Source of the DNA: Ignelater luminosus
Lineage: Eukaryota; Arthropoda; Insecta; Coleoptera; Elateridae
Length of the DNA stretch: 64,000 nt
Reading direction: 5' to 3'
NCBI GenBank assembly: GCA_011009095.1
Contig: VTPC01003505.1
Span: 1 to 64,000, forward strand
The notes under the pieces are model-generated. The model saw only the letters and a program-made list of their open reading frames with translations, made no database searches and was not told where the DNA came from. Positions 10,052 to 21,427 of this stretch are shown piece after piece. The translations under genes and the position numbers were made by a program. Within the stretch, counting starts at the first letter, position 1, and each line of letters opens with the position of its first letter.

Positions 10052-11284
10052 ATGGGAAAACGTATCGACGAACTGAAAGTTACTGAATTAAAAACAGAGT
10101 TAAGTAAAAGAAACATATCTACCAGCGGTAAAAAGAATGAACTCATTAATAAATTAAAAAGTGAACTGAATTCAAGTTTTGTGAATGAAAATGATAAGAA
10201 AAATACGGCGGTATATAAAAATAATGCACGAAGGTCAAGAACTAAAAGATTGTATTATTGCTATGATAGTGAAATTTTGTTATTGAGAAATAAAATAAAT
10301 AAACTGGAAAATAAATTAAACGTTTTATTGAAAAAGCAAAAAGCTAGTAAAACTACGAATCAAGTCGTTGAAAATTCGGCACTTAACTGCGATAAAGAAA
10401 TTAATAAATTAAATAATCTAAATTTGGAAATAGAAAAACTCATTCTTGCAAACAATAAATTGCAAACTACCATAGGAGAGATGAAAAATGAAATAAATAA
10501 ATATAGAACTAAGAATAGTCCGGATACTTCGAAGGTGAGTGACAAAGAATATGTACAAGGTAAAGCTGAAAAAAATCAAAATAAGAAAACTAAATCTACA
10601 GTACTCCTACTAGCAGATAGTCAGGGTCGAGGTTTAGCAAATCAACTACAAGTAAATCTGGGCAAGGATTTCTCAGTCAATGGGATATTTAAACCTAATG
10701 CAACATTTGAAAACGTAACTGCCGAGGTGAAAAGCATGACTTCAAATCTTACTAGTGAGGACTTCTTAATTATTCTAGCAGGTAGTAATAATGCATTAGA
10801 TGGGAAGACAGTTACTACTGATAATTTGTCAACTATAAGTAATATCGAAAATACAAATGTCATAATAATTGCCGTCCCATACTGGAAGGGTCGACCAGTC
10901 TTAAATGAGTTTATATATAAGATCAATTTACAAATATATAACGAACTTGTGGTAGGAAAGCAGAACTTTTCATTATTTGATATCAACACCATAATGAATA
11001 AAACAGACTTTACTTTTCATGGTAGACACTTAAATTCAAAGGGAAAAAAGAAATTAAGTTTTAGACTATCGCAACTAATTACACAGACTGAAAGATCAAT
11101 AAGTAATAAAATGCAGTGGATTAATTATTCAAATTTAATAACAATTTCAGAAAATGTAACTTCTATTAACTCCAATAATAATTTTCAACTGGGTCAAACA
11201 GCATCTTCAGCGCTCTATCCAAATTTACCACAAACAGATGAAGAACTGCAAGGATTCAGATTGCACAGACAATCGTTTTTATAA
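10052..11284 (+). CDS. LINE ORF1 protein with SAP-like domain and SGNH esterase
   Basis: Translation is taken from the ATG at 10052 (GTGAAAATGG context); an in-frame GTG six bases upstream is not a plausible insect start. The protein has 410 residues. Residues about 6-40 (LKVTELKTELSKRNIS...KKNELINKL) fit a SAP-type DNA/RNA-binding helix pair. Lys-rich coiled-coil sequence follows (about 70-150, with LLRNKINKLENKL). From about 183 there is an SGNH hydrolase fold: ADSQGRG carries the nucleophile Ser190, LAGSNNA is the third block, and DFTFHGRHLN near the end supplies the Asp-x-x-His-type pair. Esterase domains in ORF1 are known from CR1/L2-type LINEs. The stop overlaps the upstream extension of the ORF2 frame, which is open from 11242, suggesting coupled translation. 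Confidence 0.85.
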   Translation: MGKRIDELKVTELKTELSKRNISTSGKKNELINKLKSELNSSFVNENDKKNTAVYKNNARRSRTKRLYYCYDSEILLLRNKINKLENKLNVLLKKQKASKTTNQVVENSALNCDKEINKLNNLNLEIEKLILANNKLQTTIGEMKNEINKYRTKNSPDTSKVSDKEYVQGKAEKNQNKKTKSTVLLLADSQGRGLANQLQVNLGKDFSVNGIFKPNATFENVTAEVKSMTSNLTSEDFLIILAGSNNALDGKTVTTDNLSTISNIENTNVIIIAVPYWKGRPVLNEFIYKINLQIYNELVVGKQNFSLFDINTIMNKTDFTFHGRHLNSKGKKKLSFRLSQLITQTERSISNKMQWINYSNLITISENVTSINSNNNFQLGQTASSALYPNLPQTDEELQGFRLHRQSFL

Positions 11285-11379
11285 ATTGTACGACGTCGCA
11301 ATCACAACCAAACAAAAAAATTATTAATAATCATAGTGAAAACATTAACTTATTTATTTACTATCAACATGTTCGCGGA

Positions 11380-14178
11380 ATGAGAACAAAAATTATAGAT
11401 TTTTATTTGAATGTTGTTTCTACTGAACAAAAAATTATTTGCTTAACAGAAACGTGGTTACATAATGGGATAACAAGTAGTGAGATATTTGACGCTAACC
11501 TTTACAACGTGTACAGGAAAGACCGGTATACCTTTACATCTGGAAAAGAAAAAGGCGGTGGAGTGCTAGTAGCGGTTCCTGAAATTTATAAATCGGAACA
11601 GATACACATTTCCCACATTTTCAGAAATATAGATATAGTGTGTGTTAAAATTGCTAATAATTCGTACCACTTTTATCTTCTAGTATTATACGTACTACCA
11701 GCTCAGAAACTAAATGAATATGAGGAATTATTCGAATATGTGAGTAGTTTATATTTTTTATTAGATTCAAATTTGTTAATTTTAGGGGATCTAAACATTC
11801 CAGAACTGGCATATTATCAGAATAGCCCTGCGTCAAATAGTACTACACTGTTACAAAATTACGTTACTTTTATCGATTATATGAACTTAACTCAGAGGAA
11901 TTACGTATTAAACTCAATGGATCGCATTTTGGATGTGGTACTGTCTAATATGAATTGTGAAGTAGAACGCGAACTAAATCTTTTAATAAATGAGGACAGT
12001 TATCATCCAACTTTATCAATTAGTATCAATGTACAAACTAACAGAAAGGGGAATCTGAAGGTTAACGAAATTCAAATATATAATTTTAAAAAAGCCAATT
12101 TTACATTAATGTATGAACTAATTGAAGAAATCAGTTGGGATGTGCTGAATCAAACTAATGATATAAACAATAAAGTAAAACTATTTTATGATATACTTTA
12201 TAGTATCTTTGAACTAACGGTGCCAAAAACAATAAAACATAATAATAAATACCCAATATGGTTTAATCAGCAAATTATTAAACACATAAAACTTAAAGAA
12301 AGATGTAGGCTTAAATATAATAAAATAAAAAGTGAATATTATAACAATAAATATAAAGAATATAGGAAGAAAATAAAGCAATTAATACGTGATGCCTATA
12401 GAAAATATATTGATTCAGTACAATCACAACTTTTCAATGATCCTCACTCATTATGGAATTACATTAACAATAAGAAAGATAAAACTAGCATACCGACAAC
12501 AATGTATATAAATAATAAGAAAATAGAAAAAAAACAGGATATAGTAAATGAATTTGCAAATTATTTTAAGAGTGTTTATTTACCAGTTTCCAATACCTTT
12601 ATCAAAACTTCAAGTACTGATTCATCTTTGCACCATATAACCATTAACATGATTACTGCAGAAGAAATATTAAACACAATTAAATCGTTAAAAAATACTA
12701 AATCAGTGGGACCAGATGGTATTCCGACGTATATAGTAAAGGGTTGCTCAGAGTCACTTAGCATTGCATTGCATCATATATTTAATTATTCCATAGAAAC
12801 TGAAACATTCCCTTTGGCCTGGTCCACATCCAAAATATGTCCCATTTATAAATCTGGAGATAAAACATTAATAAAAAATTACAGACCAATATCTATCTTA
12901 TCTAATTTCGCTAAAGTTTATGAATCAATATTATACAATAACATATTCCACTATGTCAAACACAGTATAAATTTAAATCAGCACGGGTTTATGAAAGGTA
13001 GGTCAGCAGCTACTAACTTGTTTCATTTCACACAAAAAGCTTCTGATATACTAGAATGTAGAAACCAACTAGATGTTATATATACCGACTTTTGTAAAGC
13101 ATTTGATAAGGTAGACATTACACTGTTATTAAATAAGTTATTTAATATTGGTTTTACGAAGAGATTACTAAATTTATTCGAATCCTACTTAAGTGGTAGA
13201 CAACAGTTTGTAGAATACTTTGGATATAAATCCTATATGTTTTCTGCAACTTCAGGGGTTCCTCAAGGATCAAATCTTGGACCCCTACTTTTCTTAATTT
13301 TTATAAATGACATTGCAACTAACATTCAAAATTCTGAGTATTTAATTTATGCAGACGACTTTAAGATTTTTAAAGAGATTCGAACGGTAAATGATTCATA
13401 TCAACTTCAAACTGATTTAAATACAATTTACGATTGGTCAATTCAAAATAATTTACTTTTTAATATTAATAAATGTGTTGTGACAACTATTGCCAGGAAA
13501 ACTAACGTTATAAATTTTGCTTATACATTAAATAGTACAGTTCTACAAAGGAAATCGGAAGTACAAGACCTTGGTGTAATTTTTGATCAGAAATTAACAT
13601 TTAATGCCCATATTGAAAGCATAGTACGTGAGTGTTGTAGAAGTCTTGGCTTTCTTATTAGAATTACTAAAGATTTTAATAATACAAACAGTCTGCACAT
13701 TGTCTTTAACACCTTAGTAAGAACTAAGTTGGAATATATGTCTATCCTATGGAATCCTTACTACACATACCAAATTTAGAAAATTGAAAGAATTCAGAAG
13801 AAATTTCTAAATTACTGTTGTTATAAAAATAAAAATAAAAAATTTGAAGGAACTTACCAACAACTATTAAACTATTTTAAAGTAGTATCGTTACAAAAAA
13901 GAAGGCAGGACGCGCAAATGTGTTTCCTATATAAGATTATTAATGGATTAATTAATGATCAAAAACTACTGCTCTTAATAGATTTTGGTATACCTTCACG
14001 TCAAACCAGGCAAACTGCCTTGTTACAGTACAACACTCCAAAAACAAATTATCGCTTGCAATCCCCACTTATCAGTATGTGTAAACAGTATAATAACATT
14101 TCTACCGACATTAACATTTTTGGATCAACTTTCAATCAATTTAAACGTAATTTAAAGCAAACCGCAATCGAGAAATAA
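11380..14178 (+). pseudogene. LINE ORF2, endonuclease and reverse transcriptase, one in-frame amber stop
   Basis: The N-terminus is an APE-type endonuclease (LTETWLHNGI, KGGGVLVAV, LILGDLNIP, and YHPTLSI near the catalytic His). The frame is open upstream of the ATG and encodes YYQHVRG directly before it, which belongs to the endonuclease, so the real start may be upstream and non-AUG. The RT has SVGPDGIPTYIVKG, RPISILSN, SGVPQGSNLGP and the catalytic YADD at 657-660. Residue 800 is a TAG (13777-13779), very likely from a CAG Gln codon. The same frame then runs on to 14178 (KIERIQKKFLNYCC and beyond), giving about 932 codons in all. No other break was seen, so readthrough could still make a full product. 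Target-primed reverse transcription is the known mechanism. Confidence 0.9.
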
Positions 14179-14676
14179 ACACAGCTGGTGCTACGTATAA
14201 GTCGTTGTTACTGTTAAATATTGTATTGTTATATACTATACCTTGTTGCATGTTTATTTAGAAATCAAATATTTATTGACTATTGATATACACCACTTTT
14301 ACAAAGTTTTACGTACAAACTGTGATAGCTTAGTTAAGTACCTGTCTTTCTTGCCATCATTTTATTTACTGAATGTTATACCTCTCGTATCTAAATAATC
14401 AGTTGTTTTTTATAGATTTAACTCAATCTCTGTCTTATATATCCCAAAGAAAATTTTCTCCAAAAAAATCACTTAAAAATCTCAAGAAACGAAAAAGTAA
14501 TTAATTGAGAGTTGATGCTTTTTTTATTGGATGAAATTTTCTAAGGGAAATAGTCAGCAAGTTCAAATACTATTCTTTTGTTTTATATTTCATTTTTATT
14601 GTTTTACCTTCAATGGAGAAACATGTATCAGTGTGAAACCCTTTATTTGGGACTTACCTGTTGGGTTCACAAATAT

Positions 14677-14679
<3 letters not shown>

Positions 14680-14708
<29 letters not shown>

Positions 14709-14711
14709 ATT
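14680..14711. repeat. (AAAT)n microsatellite, LINE 3' tail
   Basis: About eight AAAT units directly follow the LINE 3' UTR, and unique sequence starts right after them. Confidence 0.85.
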
Positions 14712-15547
14712 TTTGTAGTTCTGAGGAAAAATTACAGTTTCTTCAACATGTGTTGCGAATAATTAAATAATCGTATTCATTTATGTTATTTTATTTACTA
14801 GTTAATGTTTATGTTGCGAGTTTGACATTTGTTATTAGTTAGGTTAGTACTGTATAAGAAAGGTCGTGTATAAGAAAGGTTCTCTAGTTCTCTATGCACT
14901 TTAATTAAGTACCCGCGGTATTCGCAATTTAAAAAATAAAAAAAAATAAAAAAATAAATAAACAAAAACAAAAGAAGCGAGAAAAAAGGCTGTCAAAAAG
15001 AAAAGATGAATTAATAACGCAATAGAGCGGTTTTTAAAATATTTATGAGAATTAGAAATAGGGGACATTGTAAGTCTGCAAAATTTGATTTATTTGTATT
15101 GATATTATTTAATTTTCAGGAATTTGTGTTTTTTGTGTTGTATGTTTTAATGCAATTATACACTGAAAACAAGTTTGGATATCTTATTTACTTATCGATA
15201 TACCTATACTATAGTAAATTGCATGCTGCAACACTTCTGCAAATTCTGCCTTAAAAAAAGAGAAACTATTTCTAACTACATGCTTTCTTAAAACGTCTAA
15301 AAGGCTCTTGCAGCTGTTTGTTACTCTTTCGAAGAAAGATTTAACTGTCGGTTTTCTATCTATACTCCGCGTTAAAATTGCCTTAAGAATTATCTGTCTC
15401 CTGGTCTCACAATAGGTCGGTTGAGCCCAACATGTCTGTGAAGATAGCTTTAGATTTAGATTTGGATTTGCAGTTAGCTGCCGAAATCACAGTTGACCAG
15501 TCAAGTACACAGCAAAAAAATATTTCTATATCAGCAAAAATAAAAGC
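14712..15547. other. non-coding spacer
   Basis: Holds a short duplication (GTATAAGAAAGGT twice near 14851-14880) and an A-rich run (14930-14990). No gene was recognised. Confidence 0.5.
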
Positions 15548-15875
15548 AAATAAACGGTAATTGTTCGATATAGCTACCCCTAAGAAAGAGCCGTTTTCAC
15601 AGCAAGTTTTTGGTATCAGCAGATAGAGAATTACTCACAGAACACAATTCCACCTGCGGAGCTAAAGAAAATTAATCCAATCTTAGTGAAACCGACGAAA
15701 AACAAACACGATTTTCACGCACATCTGAGGTTATGTTGCACGATAGAAACAATGAAGTTGGTCACTAAATCAGCTGCTGCACCCACTACCAACCACCTAC
15801 TGCAACATGACCCACGTATAAATCTTATTCACGTATAAATTTTATTCGGTCAACTGGTCATCATACTGCAGAGGG

Positions 15876-16388
15876 GTGTGTGTGCATTGGCTCGTTGAAC
15901 ACTCCGAGGTACTTGGTGGACCTGGTGCCATTGTTGAAATAGATGAAACCAAGTTTGGTAAACGTAAGTACAATCTGGGAAGGCGCATTGAAGGACAATG
16001 GGTGTTTGGGGGTTTTGAACGTGGTTCAAAACGTGTCTTTCTTGTACCCGTCCCGGATCGTACTGCGGATACCTTGGTTAGCCTAATTCGGCAGCGGATT
16101 CGACCAGGCACCACCATTGTTTCGGATTGTTGGCGAGCCTACGCCTCTCTGCATGCTGAGGGCTTCGAGCACTTTACAGTGAACCATTCGCTGACCTTCG
16201 TGGACCCTGAGGACCCTAACGTCCACACACAAAACGTTGAACGTTTGTAGAGGGGCGCTAGGGGATCTATTTCCCGTTATGGGAGGAAAAAGGAACACTT
16301 CGTGGGTTATCTGGATACGAGGATCCATCGCTTTTGTTCAGCAGCTGCAGAACTGGAGGGTACAGTAGACCGTAGACCTGGCTTGTAA
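15876..16388 (+). pseudogene. Merlin transposase, C-terminal part with one nonsense codon
   Basis: The frame contains the DDE core of Merlin/IS1016-type transposases: EIDETKFGKRKYN (first Asp), GQWVFGGFERGS, PDRTADTL, TTIVSDCWRAY (second Asp), and HTQNVERL carrying the final acidic residue. A TAG at 16248-16250 follows NVERL where the family has Trp. The same frame then continues (RGARGSISRYGRKK, VGYLDTRIHR) to a TAA at 16386-16388. The N-terminal zinc-binding part is missing from 15580-15875. An ATP-independent cut-and-paste reaction is known for the family; this copy is inactive. Confidence 0.85.
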
Positions 16389-16489
16389 AACGGCCCTTTT
16401 CAGGGCCACAAAGCAATCTGAAAAAGACTTCCTGATTCGACGCAAGGGCCACCATCTACAACGATGAATACAATAAAGCTTCATGTGTT

Positions 16490-16800
16490 TTATTTATTCA
16501 TTACACCCCTATCCTAAGTGTTTAGGTTAGTTGAAACTGCAGTCTTGTGGGGGGCCGCAGCGAGGAAGTGCTTAGGTTAGAAGTAGTAAATTAATCATTT
16601 TTAAAAGAATTCCACCCTAATCTAGTGATGGGGGCGAAGCGAGGGGGTGCTTAGGTTAGAAGTAGTAAATCAATAATTTTTTACAAGAATTCCACTCCAA
16701 TCTTCTGTTGGGGGCGAAGCGAGGGGGTGCTTAGGTTAGAAGTGCTAAATCAATCAATTTTTTCAAGAATTGCACCCCAATCTTGTGGGGGGGCCGAATC
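16490..16800. repeat. 81-bp tandem repeat inside the Merlin element, about 3.5 units
   Basis: Units start near 16550, 16631 and 16711, each with GGGGGCGAAGCGAGG-like G-rich sequence, then GTGCTTAGGTTAGAAGT and AAGAATTCCAC. A partial diverged unit precedes them. The array lies between the transposase stop and the right terminal repeat. Confidence 0.8.
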
Positions 16801-17249
16801 GAATATATGAATTCGTTCATGCTTGCGCGGGGTCAATGTACTCCAGCTGATTTAGGAAAATTGCAGCACGAACTTCGCCGCGATATCACCCTGTCATGGC
16901 AGTTGAAATGCTTGAGAAATGTCAGATTCGTCGATTTTCTAACTTTTTTTTTAAAATTACTAAGTCTTTGATGTCGGAGAGGCCTTCCGCCGCTGTTTTT
17001 TGATTCTCTGAATGGAAATACATGCATTGGTAAGGTTGAATTTTTACTGTAAAAGTTAAATTCTAGGGTAGCTATATCGAACTGTTACCTAATAAACTAT
17101 TCAATGATAAATATAAAAAAATCTAGCAGAAAATTTATCCCTCAAACGAAACGACCACTGAAAATCAAACTAAATTAACCCTCCTATTTAAAAGCAAAGT
17201 GGAAAGCAATCCAAGACAGACATTAATGCACCTCAAAACCACGGCTGAA

Positions 17250-17655
17250 ATTATTTTGTCCTTTTGCTGCAACACACTAATTAATACATTCTACCAAAAT
17301 CCCTCTTTAAATTTTCTCGCAACCCCGTTCTTAGGGGTGGAATTAGTTCTTGAACGTGATAACGCGTCTACACTATGCTTCATATCTCCCAAAGGCGAGC
17401 GGGAATCACATTTTCCTTTTGGTACACGACACAACTTAATACCCTCTATCAAAACCCCTTAACAAATTTACTTGCAACCCCGTTCTTGGAGGTGGATTTA
17501 CTTTTTTATTCTAGTCAAGCGTCTACACTATGCTTCATATTTCTAAAAGGCAAGCGAGAATCGCATTGTCCTTTTGGTACATGACACAACTTAATACACT
17601 CTACCAAAACCTCCTATTAAATTTACTTGCAACCCCGTTCTTGGGGTTCTTCTTT
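17250..17655 (+). repeat. about 155-bp tandem repeat, 2.5 units, forward
   Basis: Each unit has TTGCAACCCCGTTCTTGG, then GCGTCTACACTATGCTTCAT and TTTTCCTTTTGGTAC. Apparent open frames at 17199-17721 are translations of this repeat, not genes. A diverged copy lies in the opposite orientation at about 21428-21650. Confidence 0.8.
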
Positions 17656-20044
17656 TATTATTATTATTGTAAGGATGGTAGTATAAGAGCATACATTTTA
17701 TATATTATATATATTCTTTAGGACAACATCTAAAATAAAGTAGTTCTTACTAATAGGGACAAAGGCGTATGTTATTAACAAATGGAAGAATTTTATGTAC
17801 GTAATGCAAACTACACAACAACTTACCTTTAGGAATTCCAACACCTGATATAGGTACAAACAGTAATTTGGTTAACTAGAGACAGTAGGGAAATTGATAT
17901 TACTATATAACTATTTGAGAAAGATAACTTTTTAGCAAGGATACGAAACATATGAAATATATCCTTTGTGCGGTAAAATGAGTTAACAGATTGTCCTACT
18001 ATTCGTGGCATACACCTTAAATTTTCAAACCGATTTTATTTTAAGTGCAGAAATTCATCAAATATGAAATTAGGTTTAAATTCACTACCATAGTGTTCTT
18101 TGTGCAGAGTTGCTAAATCTGTTTCGCTTAATTTGTATCCGCTTACTTTGTAGAATATACTTTGTCATATAGATGGCAAAATAACACATCTGAACATAAC
18201 ATCATCACATTTTGGAATTAACAGCTTTAAATATAATGATATACTACCCAACAAACATGCATATAACGGCCAGCATACGGTCTTTCTCTGGCACTAATGG
18301 CTAAATGTTGGCACTGGCACCCTTAGCTCGCCCGGCAATGGCCACATATCTAGTAACAGTAACAAAGCCGGCATTTGCAGCCTTAGTTCAGCCAGCCATT
18401 GGCCACATATACAGTAACCGTAACAAATTCAGTGCACCCAGCAAACAGCCAAATATTAAGTTTATTTATTATACATATAAACCCAACTAAAAATTAAAAC
18501 AATTCTTTCTATATTTCCCATGTTGAAAATATTTAATTTTTGAATAAGAACGACATGTCGAGCCATTGCTATTATACGACGTCTTAGTATTTTTATGCTG
18601 CTAATGTTGTATTAGCTTTGTACCTTATATAACCAGCATGAAGCGGGAAAGTATTGACTGTCCTTATCCTCCACCGATGAGTCCAAACAAGGACTAAAAT
18701 AATGGTTAATGCTTGCACAATCATCTGAACTGTTATTTGTGGAGAGACAGTAGGATTTTTGTGTTTATATTTATTATAAATAATTATATAAAATTATATG
18801 CTTCTATTATTTATTGATTTAGTTTAGAATAATAAAAACTTAATAAAAGGTATATGTGACCTTGTCCAAAAAAAGGATGCTTATGGCAAAAAGTGAAAAA
18901 AATTGAAATGTTTTATTTAAAAATAAAAAATTAGCCATAAGTGTTCTTTCTTCCGACAGGGTCATTTTTTTAGTACTGGTAAACTGCTGGCATTGTAAAG
19001 GTAAAATATAAAATGTGTGTATATTTCATGTAATGGTCCAGAAGAAAACCATCACTGTGTACACCTACTGGCACTGCACTGGCACTGTAATGGGCCCTTG
19101 ATGCCATTAGTACTGGTAAAGCATTTGCCCTGCTTCTGCCCGAGTCGAAATTTAAGTTCTACAGAAGTTCTGATAGGTGCTTAGATCTTACAAGCTCTAA
19201 CAATTTTCAACATTAAGCTCTAGTCAGAACCTGGAGAGCCTAACATGTTCTCATTACGTACTATTAGGTGCTACGAAATTTTATATTGAAAAGCGTAAAT
19301 AGTTTTTATTTTTCTCGAGGCTCTTCTAAGGACCTGTTATGCTCTATTATACTCTTCGTAAAACCTAACAAGTACTTTTAGAGTACATTGAATATAAAAT
19401 AACTTTTATTTTCTTTTACAAAACTTAGAAAAATTTCGGCATCATGCAGGACTTACAAAAATTTTTAAAGTGAATTATGAGACTTTTAGAAAAATTTTCT
19501 TAAAATGAAATTCTTGTTTTTTTTTGTAAATTTCTCAAGTCTTATAACTCCAAATTTTATTTAGGCATAACAATAACTGAAACGAACAAATCTTTATTTA
19601 AATAAAAATGATATTATTTATTTTATTCAAGTTCTTGTTGATTGACAGGTACGCCAATGTACATTATTATTTATAAATAAATTCTGGCAAATTAATTCAA
19701 TCGTGTATTCGAAATTCTAACTTTTAATGCATTCTGATTGTCGTGTCAGATCGTTTCTCGCTCGACCCATTACTTTCACACTTCGGCTCTAGCGCAAGCG
19801 CAGACCGAGCAGCTTTACGTAGCAGCAACAAGAAAAGAACAACGTGCACGTGCTTGTGTTGATTTTATTGCGTGTTATTTTGAAGATCTTATAGTGTTCG
19901 ATGTGGTACTACTTTTTTCGTTAGAGGTAAGTAAATACATATGCATACATTTATAAAATCTCAAGGTGTTGACGATCTGTTAAATTTAACGTGAAAACAA
20001 AAAGATGGTCACTAATATGGCGGCTTGGCGATCGATATCTCACG

Positions 20045-20424
20045 TACATATATCCCAGACTTATTTATGTTAGTGTCACTATTCCTAGTTACACATTTCT
20101 CACTAAAAAATTTTCTGTCAAACGAATGGCATATGTCGAAATAGGGTAAATTCGTTTCTATGTGCAAATCAGTTTCATTACAATTAATATTGAAGTAATA
20201 AACGCAAAAAATAAATTTTTATTCCAAATAATAAACAAACAACAAAAGGTAACTTAACGAAATGCAAACATTTACCTTTTTTGAATGACAATCTAACCTC
20301 TGATTTTAAATAAAAACAAATAACAATATTGTCAACATTTCCCAATGAAAAATTCTAGTGTTTCAAAGGTTTTGTTATCAACACAACAAAAATTTAACAA
20401 GAATTATAGAAATGAGATAAACTA
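20045..20424 (+). mobile_element. M1-family MITE, 5'-truncated copy
   Basis: Shares long stretches with the copies at 6896-7722 and 50876-51335 (AACTTATTTATGT-like start, GTCAAACGAATG, ACAAAAGGTAACT). It ends with GAATTATAGAAATGAGAT. About 80 bp at the left end are missing. Confidence 0.8.
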
Positions 20425-20553
20425 TAGGTTTTGTTTCTTTATTATTTATTATAGGTTCACGTATTATCATAAATATTGTAAAATTGAAAAATGATGTCAT
20501 CACAATATTGTATTTCTATTACTAGGGCGTTAAATAATAAAATCTTTTTACAG

Positions 20554-20673
20554 GAGGAAATTTCACCTGGATGCAAATTTTATATGGATGAATCCAATAC
20601 AGCAGTAATTAATTTAACAGCCAAGACTTCGACTGATTCATCATCTAAATATGACTGGAAAACTATCGTCTAA
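20554..20673 (+). CDS. putative terminal exon inside the TIR element, product unknown
   Basis: After a polypyrimidine tract and CAG the frame reads EEISPGCKFYMDESNTAVIN and ends YDWKTIV before TAA (40 codons). The presumed upstream exon (about 19700-19926) has no ATG that stays open to the donor, so it may be untranslated or lie in another frame. I do not recognise the product. It could be the end of a lost transposase or a captured host exon. Confidence 0.3.
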   Translation, partial: EEISPGCKFYMDESNTAVINLTAKTSTDSSSKYDWKTIV

Positions 20674-21427
20674 GAAACGTTGATTGAAGTTTATGGTTCT
20701 GCTTTTTTCTCTTTTAGTAGTATCTTTGTTGCACTTGTACAATTTAAAAAGATAAATAAAACTTGAGTTATAATAATAATTGTAGTATTAATCATTTATA
20801 AATTTTTTTATTTATACCAAGAAAAAAAATCGATTGCAGAAATAACTTAAAAATTACAAAACTAAATTAAAAATTACAATAACTTAAAATTAAAATTTCG
20901 TTCCAAGTAATTATTAAAATATATTTAAAAATCGATTTTTTTTTTCTTTTTTCCGCTTCCTTCTTCCAATCAATGTAAAATTTTTATTTTAACTCTACAA
21001 AATTAAGTACTAAGCAAGATCTCAATAGGTTCTAAAATAGAGTCTAAATAAGCTCTATGAGGTACTGCGAGAGTTTTTAACGAGAACCTAAATAAGTACT
21101 AATAAGTGCTTAAACTGGAAAAAAGCAAAACTTACCAGATCCTAAATAATTTCTATGTTATTTAGGATCTAAGTAAGTACTTTTATGCTCTGCAGCAAAT
21201 AGATCTTAGCAGAGCCTAACTAGGACATAAATTTCGACTCGGGTGGCCAGTAAGACCTATATGATCAGGCCCATCACTGTTTGCCAATATCGTGCCAGTA
21301 CAGAGTACTAATGTCGGTATGCTATGTGGCCAGGCATCTGGCCTTCTTATTTATGTTTTTTTGGGTACTAACTGTTGTATGTGTAAAAAATTCAGAAACA
21401 TAATGCAATTTCAGATGTTCTTGTAGC

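Larger units (their letters stand above)
9790..14711 (+). mobile_element. CR1/jockey-like non-LTR retrotransposon, nearly full length
   Basis: Two long ORFs (SAP-like/SGNH ORF1; endonuclease-RT ORF2) are followed by a short 3' UTR and a tail of about eight AAAT repeats ending near 14711, a common 3' end for CR1/L2-type elements. The 5' boundary is not defined: sequence upstream of ORF1 belongs to the element back to roughly 9790, just beyond the start codon of the minus-strand gene at 9750. Only one clear lesion is visible, an amber codon near the end of ORF2. The copy is therefore young. Confidence 0.85.
15556..17089 (+). mobile_element. Merlin DNA transposon, decayed
   Basis: Terminal inverted repeats begin GGTAATTGTTCGATATAGCT (15556) and end AGCTATATCGAACTGTTACC (17089). 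They match over about 22 of 24 positions. The flanks AAATAAAC (15548-15555) and TAATAAAC (17090-17097) are a 7/8-matching 8-bp target duplication, as expected for Merlin (8-9 bp). The 1534-bp element holds a partial IS1016/ISXO2-like transposase and an 81-bp tandem array. Confidence 0.88.
19139..21243. mobile_element. nested TIR element with exon-like segments
   Basis: Terminal repeats CCCGAGTCGAAATTTA (19139 on) and TAAATTTCGACTCGGG (to 21243) match perfectly over 16 bp. Subterminal regions on both sides are full of short motifs such as AGTACTTA, TAGGTGCT and AGCTCTA. Inside are a likely 5' exon ending GAG|GTAAGT (donor at 19927), an acceptor TTTTTACAG with an open terminal exon (20554-20673), a downstream AATAAA near 20755, and an M1 MITE within the presumed intron. 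No known transposase domain is visible, and no clear target duplication was found. Confidence 0.6.
18247..21365. mobile_element. TIR element with TA target duplication, containing nested insertions
   Basis: The ends are TA|CCCAACAAACAT (18245 on) and ATGTTTTTTTGGG|TA (to 21367). After them both arms carry GGCCAG and GCATAC blocks. The left arm (to 19138) has reiterated CTGGCACTG/GGCACTGG motifs. The element is interrupted by a second TIR element at 19139-21243. No transposase of its own was found. Confidence 0.6.

Noticed and set aside
10360..10992. Minus-strand frames opposite LINE ORF1
   Set aside because: Antisense shadows of a clearly coding plus-strand frame.
17199..17721. Overlapping short frames with similar peptides (NLLATPFL)
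   Set aside because: They are translations of a tandem DNA repeat, as is the minus-strand frame at 21588-21893; no sign of selection on protein.
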